A stretch of DNA of 12,171 nucleotides from Lunasporangiospora selenospora. Its lineage: Eukaryota; Mortierellomycota; Mortierellomycetes; Mortierellales; Mortierellaceae. The stretch lies in assembly GCA_015680635.1 (NCBI GenBank), contig JAABOA010000385.1:3693-15863 (forward strand). The letters run 5' to 3'. The position numbers and the translations under genes were made by a program. This document shows positions 1 through 7,327 of this stretch, one piece after another. A model generated the notes under the pieces. That model ran no database searches. It had not been told where the DNA came from and saw nothing but the letters and a program-made list of their open reading frames with translations. Position 1 is the first letter of the stretch. Each line of letters begins with the position of its first letter.

Positions 1-664
1 GGAGGTATGCGGCGTATTCATTGGTTGATGGAGCTCTAGGGACTCGACCTTCAAGGGAGACCAGGAAAGCATGCCCTTAGCCAAGGGGGTGCATACGCCA
101 TGAAGCCGGATAGTAATTTTGGCATTGCCCGAGCCAATGAGTCAGGCCTGTGGCTATCTTACAGTTTTCCTTCCTCCACTCATTCATTAGGACGTTTTTT
201 TTGTGTACGCGCTGTGAAGCGCGCATGTTATCTTGTCTAGTCGCGTCAGTGAGGTCGGGGTTTCTTTCTCTCTTCTTGTTCTTGTTCCTTTTCAGTCTTG
301 CTTCTATCTGCCTTTGTCATCACCCATCTTCGTCGTCCCATCTGCACGTTGTGGTACTTTCTCCGTCTCTTTTTTTCTTTCTCCCCGACCCCACGCATAC
401 TCACTCAGCCTTGGGGTCGCTTGAATCCCTTGGCTCCGCTTTTTCACCACTCCTACTTTGTGCCTTGCTGCAGGCCCTTGACCTGTCGTTCTCTATTTTT
501 TTTTATATCTCTCTGTTCTCTCGACATATTTTCTTTCGTCGTTCCCTTTTTCTTATTCTTGATTCTCGGCACCATCCTGTCTCCAGTCCCCTACTAAAAC
601 GGACTCGGCGCAGGAACACATTTCTCAAGAAAAAGACGAGTTTGATGATAATTTCAGAGACATC
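1..664 (+). promoter_or_regulatory. Pyrimidine-rich upstream region of the deacetylase gene
   Basis: No gene is supportable here. From about 170 to 600 the plus strand is strongly C/T-rich, with many short T and CT runs, as is common in fungal promoters and 5' leaders. A weak TATA-like stretch (TTTATATCT) lies near 500. A CCAAT pentamer at 134-138 overlaps a TGAGTCA heptamer at 138-144, the consensus of fungal bZIP/Gcn4-type factors. The open frames of 60-177 codons in this stretch are low-complexity Leu/Phe/Ser/Cys strings produced by the pyrimidine bias. Promoter function is inferred from position and composition only. Confidence 0.4.
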
Positions 665-775
665 ATGTTCCTACGGACTTTGAGCCTTGTCTCAATATTC
701 TCCATTGCTCTACAGCTCCAGTTTTCTTACTTTGGTAAGGCACCTCCCCTGCTCCTATTCGGCTACATGCTTTTT

Positions 776-807
<32 letters not shown>

Positions 808-2302
808 CACCATACGAACCCTGAACAAAAGTTTCGGACTACCTACTCGGCGACACTTTGCTCAGGAAACCATCGGCTTGGGAGAGAGTTGCAGGAATCA
901 TTGTGAACATGATTCACTTCATGGATCCAATGTGGTTTGAATTAGAATCACTCACTAATCATTGATTGCTCATCGATCCCTCTTTTGTGGCCTTTGCGTC
1001 CAAAATACACAGCCTCCTCCGCGCCTCTTCCCCCAATCATTTCAACTCAACCACAACACAGTTTCAACGGCACCTTCTTTCCTTACAAGGTCCAAGGCCC
1101 TACCCCTCCTCCACTTTACAAACCCGGCAGAGTTCTCAACACCTGCACTTTGTCCAACTCATACGCCATTTCGTTTGATGATGGTCCCGGTCAACTCACA
1201 GATGAGCTCCTGGACTACTTGGACGAGCAGCGTATTAAGGTCACATTCTTTATGAATGGCGATAACTGGCACTGCATTTACCGTAAGTTGGCCCCATTTG
1301 GTTACGCCATTTTTCTTGCTTCTCTCGCATCCTTCCTTACCAGACCTGGGAAAGAGAGACAGAGAGAGGTTTAACAGGAATGTGCTTTGGCTAATGCATT
1401 AGATTGGACGAGGCCGTTTTTTTTACACGTTCCTCGTCCCTTCCTGCCATCGTTGGACCCCCTTCACCCCCCCTCTCTCTCTTTCTTTCTCGTTTGCATT
1501 GGGTTTCTAATTTGTGATAGAACCACAGACTCCTTTCCTCCTGCTATCCTTGCTTCTCCCTCTCTCCCTCTCCCCTCCTCTCGTTCCTTCCTTCCTTCTT
1601 TGCCTATTTTTGCTATCATGCTAAAGAACGTGTCTTTCATTCTCACTACTAGAGCCAGAGCGTCAAAGGCTCTTGAAACGTGCGTACAAGGCTCAGCATC
1701 AGATTGCAGCTCATCCTTGGTCCCATCGTGATCTCGAGGGACTTTCGGACAAGGATATTCGTCAGGAAATGCACAAGATCGAGCAAGCCTTCCGTCAAAT
1801 CCTTGGGGTTGTCCCTCGATACATGCGTCCTCCTTATGGCGAGCATAGCAGGCGTGTTCGCCGCGTCTTGGAGGAGCTTGGGTATATCCTAGTTCTCTGG
1901 GATGTAGATCACAAGAGCCATCATCATATGTCAACAGCTACATCTGAAGAGGTTACTAGGCTCTCTCAATCTACCTCTCAGAAGCCGATGGTCGGTTCAG
2001 GACACCACCACCACCACCACCAGTCAAAGGATGAAGGTTTCGACCTGAATGGATTTACGTCCAAATGGGCCGAGGCTGTACGAGGTGTGCCTTCGACGCC
2101 TCTCGACCGAGAGGCAATGTCTCTCAGTGGGATTTATCAGGAAGTGACCAGTGAGTGGGCTGTGGAATATGTGCAAAGCCTTGGGATGAAGATCACAACA
2201 GTTGGACGATGCTTGGGTGAGGAGGATTCCCGACTGTGGTACAAGGAGGTTGGACCACCATCTCCTTCAGAATCAACACCTACTTCATGTTATGCCAACT
2301 AG
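665..2302 (+). CDS. Secreted polysaccharide (chitin) deacetylase-like protein, CE4/NodB fold, three exons
   Basis: Spliced model: exons 665-734, 1013-1282 and 1653-2302. The 990 nt give 329 residues plus TAG. CE4 enzymes remove N-acetyl groups from chitin or related glycans using a metal held by one Asp and two His. Residues 1-23 look like a signal peptide (Arg4, then LSLVSIFSIALQL), followed by a Pro/Gln-rich spacer. Motif 1 is SFDDGPG (77-83), motif 2 HPWSH (134-138), motif 3 RPPYG (172-176). FFMNGDNW (102-109) and the closing TTVGRCLG (295-302) also fit the family. Oddities: after WDVD (196-199) motif 4 lacks the usual Asp-Trp; residues about 218-268 form a polar insert with six His (231-236); and where motif 5 should supply a catalytic His the sequence reads GIYQEV, with Tyr275. 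There is no chitin-binding module, and no GPI signal is evident. The start is the first ATG giving a signal peptide, with no in-frame ATG upstream between 425 and 664. It could be a low-activity or non-catalytic paralogue. Family assignment is firm; activity is uncertain. Confidence 0.9.
735..1012 (+). other. Intron 1 of the deacetylase gene
   Basis: The donor GTAAGG follows TTTG at the end of the signal-peptide exon, and the acceptor is ATACACAG. A branch-like CACTAAT lies at 953-959. The intron is phase 1 and joins G+CC to make Ala24. It contains a run of 19 T at 789-807. Reading through without splicing meets stops and destroys the link between the signal peptide and the CE4 domain. The acceptor at 1012 was chosen because it restores frame; the CACAG at 1057-1061 does not. 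Confidence 0.75.
1283..1652 (+). other. Intron 2 of the deacetylase gene
   Basis: The donor is a strong GTAAGT at 1283 and the acceptor is ACTACTAG ending at 1652. The intron is phase 1 and joins C+AG to make Gln114, giving WHCIYQPERQRLLKRAYKA across the junction, as expected between the FFMNGDNW block and the HPWSH motif of CE4 enzymes. It is unusually long for a fungal intron (370 nt) and very pyrimidine-rich from about 1415 to 1610. A perfect 12-nt palindrome, CTAATGCATTAG, lies at 1391-1402. Confidence 0.85.
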
Positions 2303-2956
2303 ATCCCTTTTTTTCTTATCCTTTTTCTTTATAAGACGCTTTACCTTGGGCACTTAATTGTACATACTGGCATCATAATTGCCCTCTTCCTCTAGTCTCC
2401 CTATTTACTATCTTATCTATTCATAATCTGTAATTGCCTAATTCTTCTTTAAATCTTTAAAAGATAATAGGAGTGTACTCCCTCTTGGCGTTCATGGCAG
2501 AAATGGCACCTTTTCATCCGTAGACAAATAATAATAAGCGTTTTTCAAGTTTCTATATAGTCTCTCTTTTTTTTTATGGATCGAGGTTGTCTTCCCCTGG
2601 TGATGCACCTCTTGCATCCTTTGAAGTAGGCTAAGAGCTTTGTTTTTTTCACGTCAAGACTTGCTAGTACCTTTTTGCTATTTCTATCTCATACACAGTA
2701 AACTAGAGACAAAAAAGACAACACGCAGCAGCCTTATCACCACCATCAACATGAATCACAGCAAAGCGCAGCATGAGTGCTGAGTATACTTGGGTCCAGT
2801 GCAAAAAGAGATTCGTTCTTAAGGAGATATATTGTCCACCAGATCTGGGGGAGGCAGGGGAAGAGGAGGAAGAGGAGAGATGGACCATTGCAATTCCTTA
2901 ACCGTCCTCGTTGGTCTTGGGCGGGTCGTCATTGGACAATTGAAAGAAAACGTGTG

Positions 2957-2999
<43 letters not shown>

Positions 3000-3660
3000 T
3001 TTACTCTCCTGGGATCTGGGTGCCATTTCTCATTCAGGAGACTGTTTACTCAACACATAACTGTGGTGAATAGCAAAATGAACTAGCTTGTGCCAGACAC
3101 ATTCCTAGAAGACGAATAGAAAGGACAAGGTACAGTAGTATAGAGGAAGGAGAGGGTGATGTAAGGAGGGGTAAGAATAGCAAGCCTGTAAGAGCCAGAT
3201 TTGCTGGATAGGAAATATGATTATGAGCTCAAGCCTACTTGGATGCTATTCTACATGGGAAACCTGAAAAAAAAAGAGAGAGATTGTTTATGGATTGAAG
3301 GATGCTGAGAAGAAGTGGAAAGTCTTTGTTTTATGTCCTTTTATCCCTCTTTACTGGAGCCAAACGGCTTCCAACATCCATGCAGTGTCGGGACAATGGT
3401 GGGTACATTTTTTTTCCACCCTTTTCTTCCTTTTGGTATCTTTGACACTCGATGCAGTACCCATCCACTTGCGAGACTTAGCCAGCTGGCACAATGGAGC
3501 CCTCTCTGCCCTGACGTCTGATAAACCGTCGCTCCTCCGATCCAAAAAATCGCCCATCCTCTCCTCGTTCGCAAATCCTGTGTTCGCCGCTATTTAACCA
3601 TAATTCCCAATCCTTTGGATCTGAAAAATAATAGAGGAAACGCCTGGCACCCACTTGATA
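2303..3660. other. Intergenic DNA with no supportable gene
   Basis: The first 200-300 nt are AT- and T-rich and are the likely 3' UTR and polyadenylation zone of the deacetylase gene. The rest holds a (CT)18 tract, a purine-rich block at 2850-2880 and 3120-3180, and frames of at most about 100 codons without recognisable motifs. The frame at 3295-3597 (+) is hydrophobic and low in information, and I do not call it a gene. Confidence 0.5.
2961..2996 (+). repeat. (CT)18 microsatellite
   Basis: Thirty-six nucleotides of uninterrupted CT dinucleotide. It lies in intergenic DNA about 660 nt downstream of the deacetylase stop codon. Confidence 0.98.
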
Positions 3661-4260
3661 TCATAAAAGAATCCGTGGCTTTCGAAGGGGTTTTATTTGT
3701 GTTTTTTTCACTTTTGTCGGTGTGGAGGTCGTTTTCTCAATCATAGAAACTGCATCAAGTAACGAATCACGTGCGTAGTAATCAAGAGTGCTGGTTCCCT
3801 GCATCTTGTTCCGACGTGAAATATCATCGTGAACTCTAGCAGCGAGCTTAAGGCAACTGATCACAGCAGACCTTATCTTGACGCCGAAATCCTGCTTTCG
3901 AAGAGGGATGATAAGGTCAAATTGCTGGAGACGAAAAAAAACCCCCCCGCGATAATCAAGTCGCAGCAGTTTTATTTCGTCATTGAATGATGCGCAGCCA
4001 TATACAGCTAAACCACGGTGCGGGACTGAGACGTTGCTGATATAGCGAACTTGGCTGATCCAACAATCCCGCATGGCTCGTGCTAACTTAAACTCGTCTT
4101 GGGGTCTCTTCTTCATCTCCGAGTTGTGCAACTGAGCCACCTTGACCGATAAAAGCTGTTGGTTATTGTGTAGAGCCACAGCTTCGGCATAATGTTCAAG
4201 TTCTTTGGGCTCCAAAAACATATTTTTTTCTTGATTGCTCATCGGATGGATGGAACACAT
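3661..4260 (-). CDS. Hypothetical protein or gene fragment, 199 codons
   Basis: This is the longest unspliced open frame outside the deacetylase gene. The product is hydrophilic and of balanced composition, unlike the low-complexity frames around it. A start at Met1 or Met7 (MSNQEKNMFLEPKEL) is possible, and a TAA lies in frame just upstream. The middle contains DEFKLARAMRDCWISQVRY, then a likely beta-rich block with VYGCASF and EIKLLRLDYRGGVFFRL. The C-terminus is basic. From memory only, the pattern recalls the C-terminal half of large lineage-specific Mucoromycota families of unknown function; I cannot name a domain. A G7T8 run (minus strand) lies inside the frame at 3934-3948. No signal peptide or membrane segment is seen. 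With the short frame at 4312-4488 it may be the tail of a broken or spliced minus-strand gene. Equally it may be a relic. Confidence 0.45.
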   Translation of the reverse strand: MCSIHPMSNQEKNMFLEPKELEHYAEAVALHNNQQLLSVKVAQLHNSEMKKRPQDEFKLARAMRDCWISQVRYISNVSVPHRGLAVYGCASFNDEIKLLRLDYRGGVFFRLQQFDLIIPLRKQDFGVKIRSAVISCLKLAARVHDDISRRNKMQGTSTLDYYARDSLLDAVSMIEKTTSTPTKVKKTQIKPLRKPRILL

Positions 4261-4311
4261 GTGTCTAGGTCCCAGTGGTTACTATCGAACAGAGATGGGG
4301 AAGGACGTTCA

Positions 4312-4488
4312 CTAATGTGCTGTTAGTAAATATTCACCCCCCCACAGATGCCTCGTCCAAGTAGGAACCTCTGTAGGAGTCACCACCAAGAAAGAGAAAA
4401 GCCAACAGCGCCCTAGAAGTATGTAGTCTGCCTCGCTCTTGTCAAATGCTGAAGTTCTACTCGATAAATAACCCCCGCTTGTACCCAT
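4312..4488 (-). pseudogene. Short open frame (58 codons), possible upstream exon or relic
   Basis: The frame runs from an ATG at 4488 to a TAG at 4312 and reads protein-like: SEADYILLGRCWLFSFLVV, then TPTEVPTWTRHLWGGEYLL. It lies just upstream of, and on the same strand as, the 199-codon frame at 3661-4260, but in a different frame with stops between. A consensus-type branch sequence TACTAAC (minus strand, 4322-4328) is followed within 12 nt by the ATTAG that forms its stop. The end could therefore be an intron 3' end rather than a true C-terminus. I found no convincing donor, so splicing is unproven. Confidence 0.25.
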
Positions 4489-4502
4489 ATGTGTAGGATG
4501 TA

Positions 4503-4913
4503 GACGAGATCAATTGTGAGTTCGAAGCAATGGTGAAAACGCTGGATCGACGGTACTTCTAGACCCTGCAGTGCAGGTCAGAAGTATGCATTCTTGTGAT
4601 TGATAGTGAAATCCAATCTCTGGTCATCTACATGTCCGACCCTATCACCCACAATCTCTTCACGTCGGAAGAGTGGTCAGAGATTTCCAGCACCAACTGT
4701 AGTCCGCTACCTGAGCTCCCAGATTCTCTCATGAACTGTCTTGGGACTTTTAACAAGAACCGCATTGAGGATCTACACAGGGCTGCAGATGCTAAACTAC
4801 CGATCAAAGGAAACTACCAGCATGATATCCACTGGGTTTTTGGACGGATACGAATTGCAGTGGAGACATGGTACGGTCACCGTTCTGGCTCAAACGCATA
4901 TTTTATATTTTAA
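4503..4913 (+). pseudogene. Protein-coding relic of an unknown family, interrupted by a stop
   Basis: One frame is open across this stretch except for a TAG at 4560. Before it reads EFEAMVKTLDRRYF; after it the frame runs from 4563 to a TAA at 4911. The composition is strongly protein-like: TSEEWSEISSTNCSPLPELP, SLMNCLGTFNKNRIEDLHRA, and then HDIHWVFGRIRIAVETWY. Only GTG or internal ATG starts are available, so an upstream exon or start is missing or was lost. A weak intron could begin at GTACGG (4871) and end at CCAG (4963), but the continuation soon hits stops. It lies head-to-head with the minus-strand frames at 3661-4488. Function is unknown. Confidence 0.4.
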
Positions 4914-5159
4914 ATTACAAACTACTTTTTATGTCCTGAACATACACATGGTCGGCATACCAGGCCTCAATCGAGGATCACACAGAGGGATTTCTGGGAG
5001 AAACTTCTTGCTGCTGGTCAATGACGCGGCTGGCTCCTCCATCTTCATCGTAAGAGACAATGTATGTTGCCGTGTAAACTATAACATCTTCACTCGGATA
5101 AAATGTTTTTGTTGCAATGTTGTTGGGGGTGTTCATATTAGGTATTCAGAACGGCAAGG

Positions 5160-5321
5160 ATGATTGATCGACGAGAAATATGTGGCTATGTTGTCATCGA
5201 TAAAATGGTGACAATCTTTGATAGATTGCTTCACGACAAGATCTCTATGCGCATCAATACCAACCTCATCAACAAATTTATCCAGCCTGAAACGTGTCTG
5301 CCCCCTGGTTTATTACAAAAG

Positions 5322-5352
<31 letters not shown>

Positions 5353-5513
5353 GGCACCACCAACAGCAGGCTCATCAAATTCAGTTGATCTGACAAGAGA
5401 ATGCCATCGCGGATAAAATGATGCCCGAATCGACTCCCGAAAGAGTGGCTGTCACTGTGGGATTGGTTCGACCGATATCGGCATCATATCAAGGTCATCC
5501 AGTGATGTTACTG
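5160..5513 (+). pseudogene. Open frame with a polyglutamine tract, probable gene remnant
   Basis: The frame opens with ATGATTGATCGACG and reads REICGYVVIDKMVTIFDRLL, then a Pro/Leu-rich link, then nine Gln encoded by an (AAC)n repeat, then Arg-His-His-Gln and a TGA at 5391. Beyond that stop the same frame stays open and protein-like (PESTPERVAVTVGLVRPISA) to a TAG at 5511. This looks like coding sequence broken by a point stop. A donor-like GTAAGA at 5050 and an acceptor-like TATTAG before 5142 hint that it was once an internal exon of the gene whose start lies at 4503-4913. No domain is recognised. Confidence 0.25.
5323..5352 (+). repeat. (AAC)10 trinucleotide repeat
   Basis: Ten perfect AAC units. 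In the frame that crosses it the repeat reads as CAA codons, giving polyglutamine followed by an RHHQQQ segment. Trinucleotide periodicity fits past or present selection for frame. Confidence 0.95.
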
Positions 5514-5673
5514 CTCGAGTGTTCCATTGTATGGCTCTAGGTTCCTTATTTTGGCTCCCCAAGACGAATCCTGAGGAGGCTAGCTTGGCTTTTGCCTCAT
5601 CTATATCTAGTTTTGAAGGTTCTCCTTCTTTATTACCTCTCTCACCTCTCATAATTATCGACATCGCCATCAT
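5452..5673 (-). CDS. Unrecognised open frame, 73 codons, doubtful
   Basis: The product is hydrophilic and fairly balanced (KLDIDEAKAKLASSGFVLGS, then NTRAVTSLDDLDMMPISVEP). It overlaps plus-strand frames that are hydrophobic and look less like protein. No motif, signal peptide or family is recognised. It could be an exon of a spliced minus-strand gene, because AG dinucleotides lie just upstream of its first ATG, but no partner exon was found. Confidence 0.15.
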   Translation of the reverse strand: MMAMSIIMRGERGNKEGEPSKLDIDEAKAKLASSGFVLGSQNKEPRAIQWNTRAVTSLDDLDMMPISVEPIPQ

Positions 5674-5760
5674 CCACTCTAGGTCGATTGTTGTGTTTAC
5701 CTTGTATCCAATACCTCATCTCACATGAGAAATCCCGACCCGTGCCCAGCTATTGAGCCA

Positions 5761-6333
5761 ATTTTTTGAAAAACGACGTATGGTCAATTCAAAAAGGCGC
5801 TTCAAGAGATTCGTTTCCAAGGGTAGCAAGATGCTCAATCCTCGAGATTGTTAATCGAATGACTGAACGCAAGCTTAGCCTGGTGCTCTCACCTTATTTG
5901 GAGGAAGAAAGTGGCTATCGTTGTCAACAGGATCGGCCTGGACTAGTCACCACATCGAGCTCAAGCCCTAGAAGAGGATGGAGGATAAGGGAAGGGTAGA
6001 GGATGAAAGAAGATGTGAAAAAAGAGTCTTCCCTCTCGCGTCAACGCAACTGTAGTTGCAGAGCCCATAGAAGCCGAGGAGATAAAGGAGCGAATAGTTG
6101 CGGTAGTCGAACGACCAATCTCAGATTGCACATACAATATTTCCTCTCTTTGTGTTCTTCAGGCACAAAGCTCTCTTCTATGCACTGAACTTGTGGCGAG
6201 TAATGCCAGGCCACCCATCCCCAATCCCGCTTCATTAGAATTCGAGAAGACATTTGTACGGATTGTCCATATGAAGTATGTTCTAACCTCGGTCACCAGA
6301 CTCGCTATTGATTATATTTCATTTGGTTCTTGA
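5761..6333 (+). pseudogene. Decayed coding stretch ending in a 104-codon start-less open frame
   Basis: In one frame the sequence reads YGQFKKALQEIRFQG, stop, QDAQSSRLLIE, stop, LNASLAWCSHLIWRKKVAIV and so on. After a TGA at 6016-6018 it is open for 104 codons (6019-6330), closing with a TGA at 6331-6333. The open part contains VVAEPIEAEEIKERIVAVVE, then SNARPPIPNPASLEFEKTFV, then HMKYVLTSVTRLAIDY. It has no early ATG. Composition and the regular spacing of stops suggest a degenerating gene. From memory it faintly recalls N-terminal parts of unknown Mucoromycota repeat families; I assign no function. It abuts the 3' end of the LRR pseudogene on the other strand. Confidence 0.3.
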
Positions 6334-6343
6334 CGGTGTAAAT

Positions 6344-6486
6344 TCAGTTGTTTTCCTAGTGCAAAATGGTCAGATTCGAGTTGATCTTGCGTGCCTCAGC
6401 CAGTGCTTTGTTCCGTCGAATCCGATGTTGTTGTATTCCAAGTCTAAAGTGGTCAGAGGCGAGTTGGTCTTGAGCGCCTTCGCTAA
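6344..6486 (-). repeat. Two adjacent 28-residue LRR units
   Basis: Unit 1 uses the frame with codons at 6486, 6483 and so on (AKALKTNSPLTTLDLEYNNIG). Unit 2 uses a frame shifted by one base (NKALAEARKINSNLTILH, then a stop in place of the next Leu). The shared skeleton is xALxxNSxLTxLxLxxNxIG. It matches the ribonuclease-inhibitor-like class of LRR, with a 28-residue period. Confidence 0.85.
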
Positions 6487-7327
6487 TATCCTAAAATCTC
6501 CTCGTCCTCTTCCAATCTCTCTGAGTTCAACTCACAGAATACCTTAGATGCATGGGTTGATGGTTTTGGAGATTCTCCAGGATACTTGATGTTCTCATAT
6601 GAAAGAACAATATGAAAAAATTTCACATGAGGATGATGATCTATGATGCGGAAAATAACGCTATGCTGGGTGAGAGTCGGCAATAGTTTGTTGGTGACAC
6701 TCGTCCGAATTTTTTAAAGATCAAGTCAAAGGATTAATACTCTTGAGCTCTTGAGTGCTCCCTCAAATGCCTCAATATCACTTGTAGTGCAAGCCCCGTC
6801 CAAGTTGATATCAAGCTCATAGTCTTATCTTGCCCGTCCCAATGTCGAGTAAAACTGATTTGCCAACACACTTGACTCAAGCCCCACTATGGCTCTGTCA
6901 TCATTTTCACTGAATAATTCTCCAATTGAGTCCATCACGAGCTGGAACTCCTTAGCTGAGCTCTCTTGGTAGCTCACACGGTAGTGATCGATACACACCC
7001 ACTTTACATGTCCCTAATCCATAACGGTTCTGTACAGGTCGCCCTTGTTCTTTAGAAAGGCGCCTAGTTTACGTAGATCGGCACCCTCCAATGCCTCAAT
7101 CTTTTCCATATGCTCAGTAAACTCATCAACAGCCTCGCCTTCGTTCACAGGGATCTTGTCCATCCAGCCTATGACTTGATCTATTCCAGGCTCGATGTTA
7201 TCCGGCTGCAGTCTTCTTTACTAGCTGGGTTGAAAGAGCTGGCTGTGGTCAACCAAAACCATTGAAGAGAGGAAGGAGAGAGAGGCACACCATCCCTCTC
7301 CTCTTGTCTCAGGCTGGTATCCAACAT
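6344..7327 (-). pseudogene. Leucine-rich-repeat protein pseudogene (Mortierella-type large LRR family)
   Basis: From about 7250 down to 6487 one minus-strand frame reads continuously as protein, with stops at 7181-7183 (next frame), 7014-7016, 6825-6827, 6726-6728, 6714-6716 and 6483-6485. Blocks in order: VIGWMDKIPVNEGEAVDEFT, MEKIEALEGADLRKLGAFLK, GHVKWVCIDHYRVSYQESSA, then LDGACTTSDIEAFEGALKSS, then HSVIFRIIDHHPHVKFFHIV. After a one-base shift at about 6487 comes a textbook LRR, ALKTNSPLTTLDLEYNNIG (6477-6421). After another shift comes a second, ALAEARKINSNLTILH, then stop, ENN, stop. The two LRR lysine codons are 83 nt apart, one short of 28 codons. The pre-LRR blocks resemble, from memory, huge Mortierella LRR proteins of unknown, perhaps NLR-like, role. 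A 48-codon frame at 7181-7327 may be the upstream continuation. The gene is non-functional as it stands. Confidence 0.8.

Noticed and set aside
1-100. Imperfect inverted repeats (GGCGTAT at 11-17 with ATACGCC at 93-99) as a structured RNA
   Set aside because: Stem too short and interrupted; no recognised RNA family features.
150-683. Open frames of 63-177 codons in the upstream pyrimidine-rich DNA
   Set aside because: Products are Leu/Phe/Ser/Cys strings created by CT bias. They overlap in several frames, and the real signal-peptide ATG lies at 665 in another frame.
1464-1934. 156-codon minus-strand frame opposite the deacetylase
   Set aside because: It lies antisense to exon 3 and the pyrimidine-rich intron; its Glu/Arg/Gly-rich end is the complement of the CT tract.
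3295-3597. 100-codon plus-strand frame
   Set aside because: Hydrophobic and compositionally biased, overlapped by similar frames on both strands, with no motif and no splice context.
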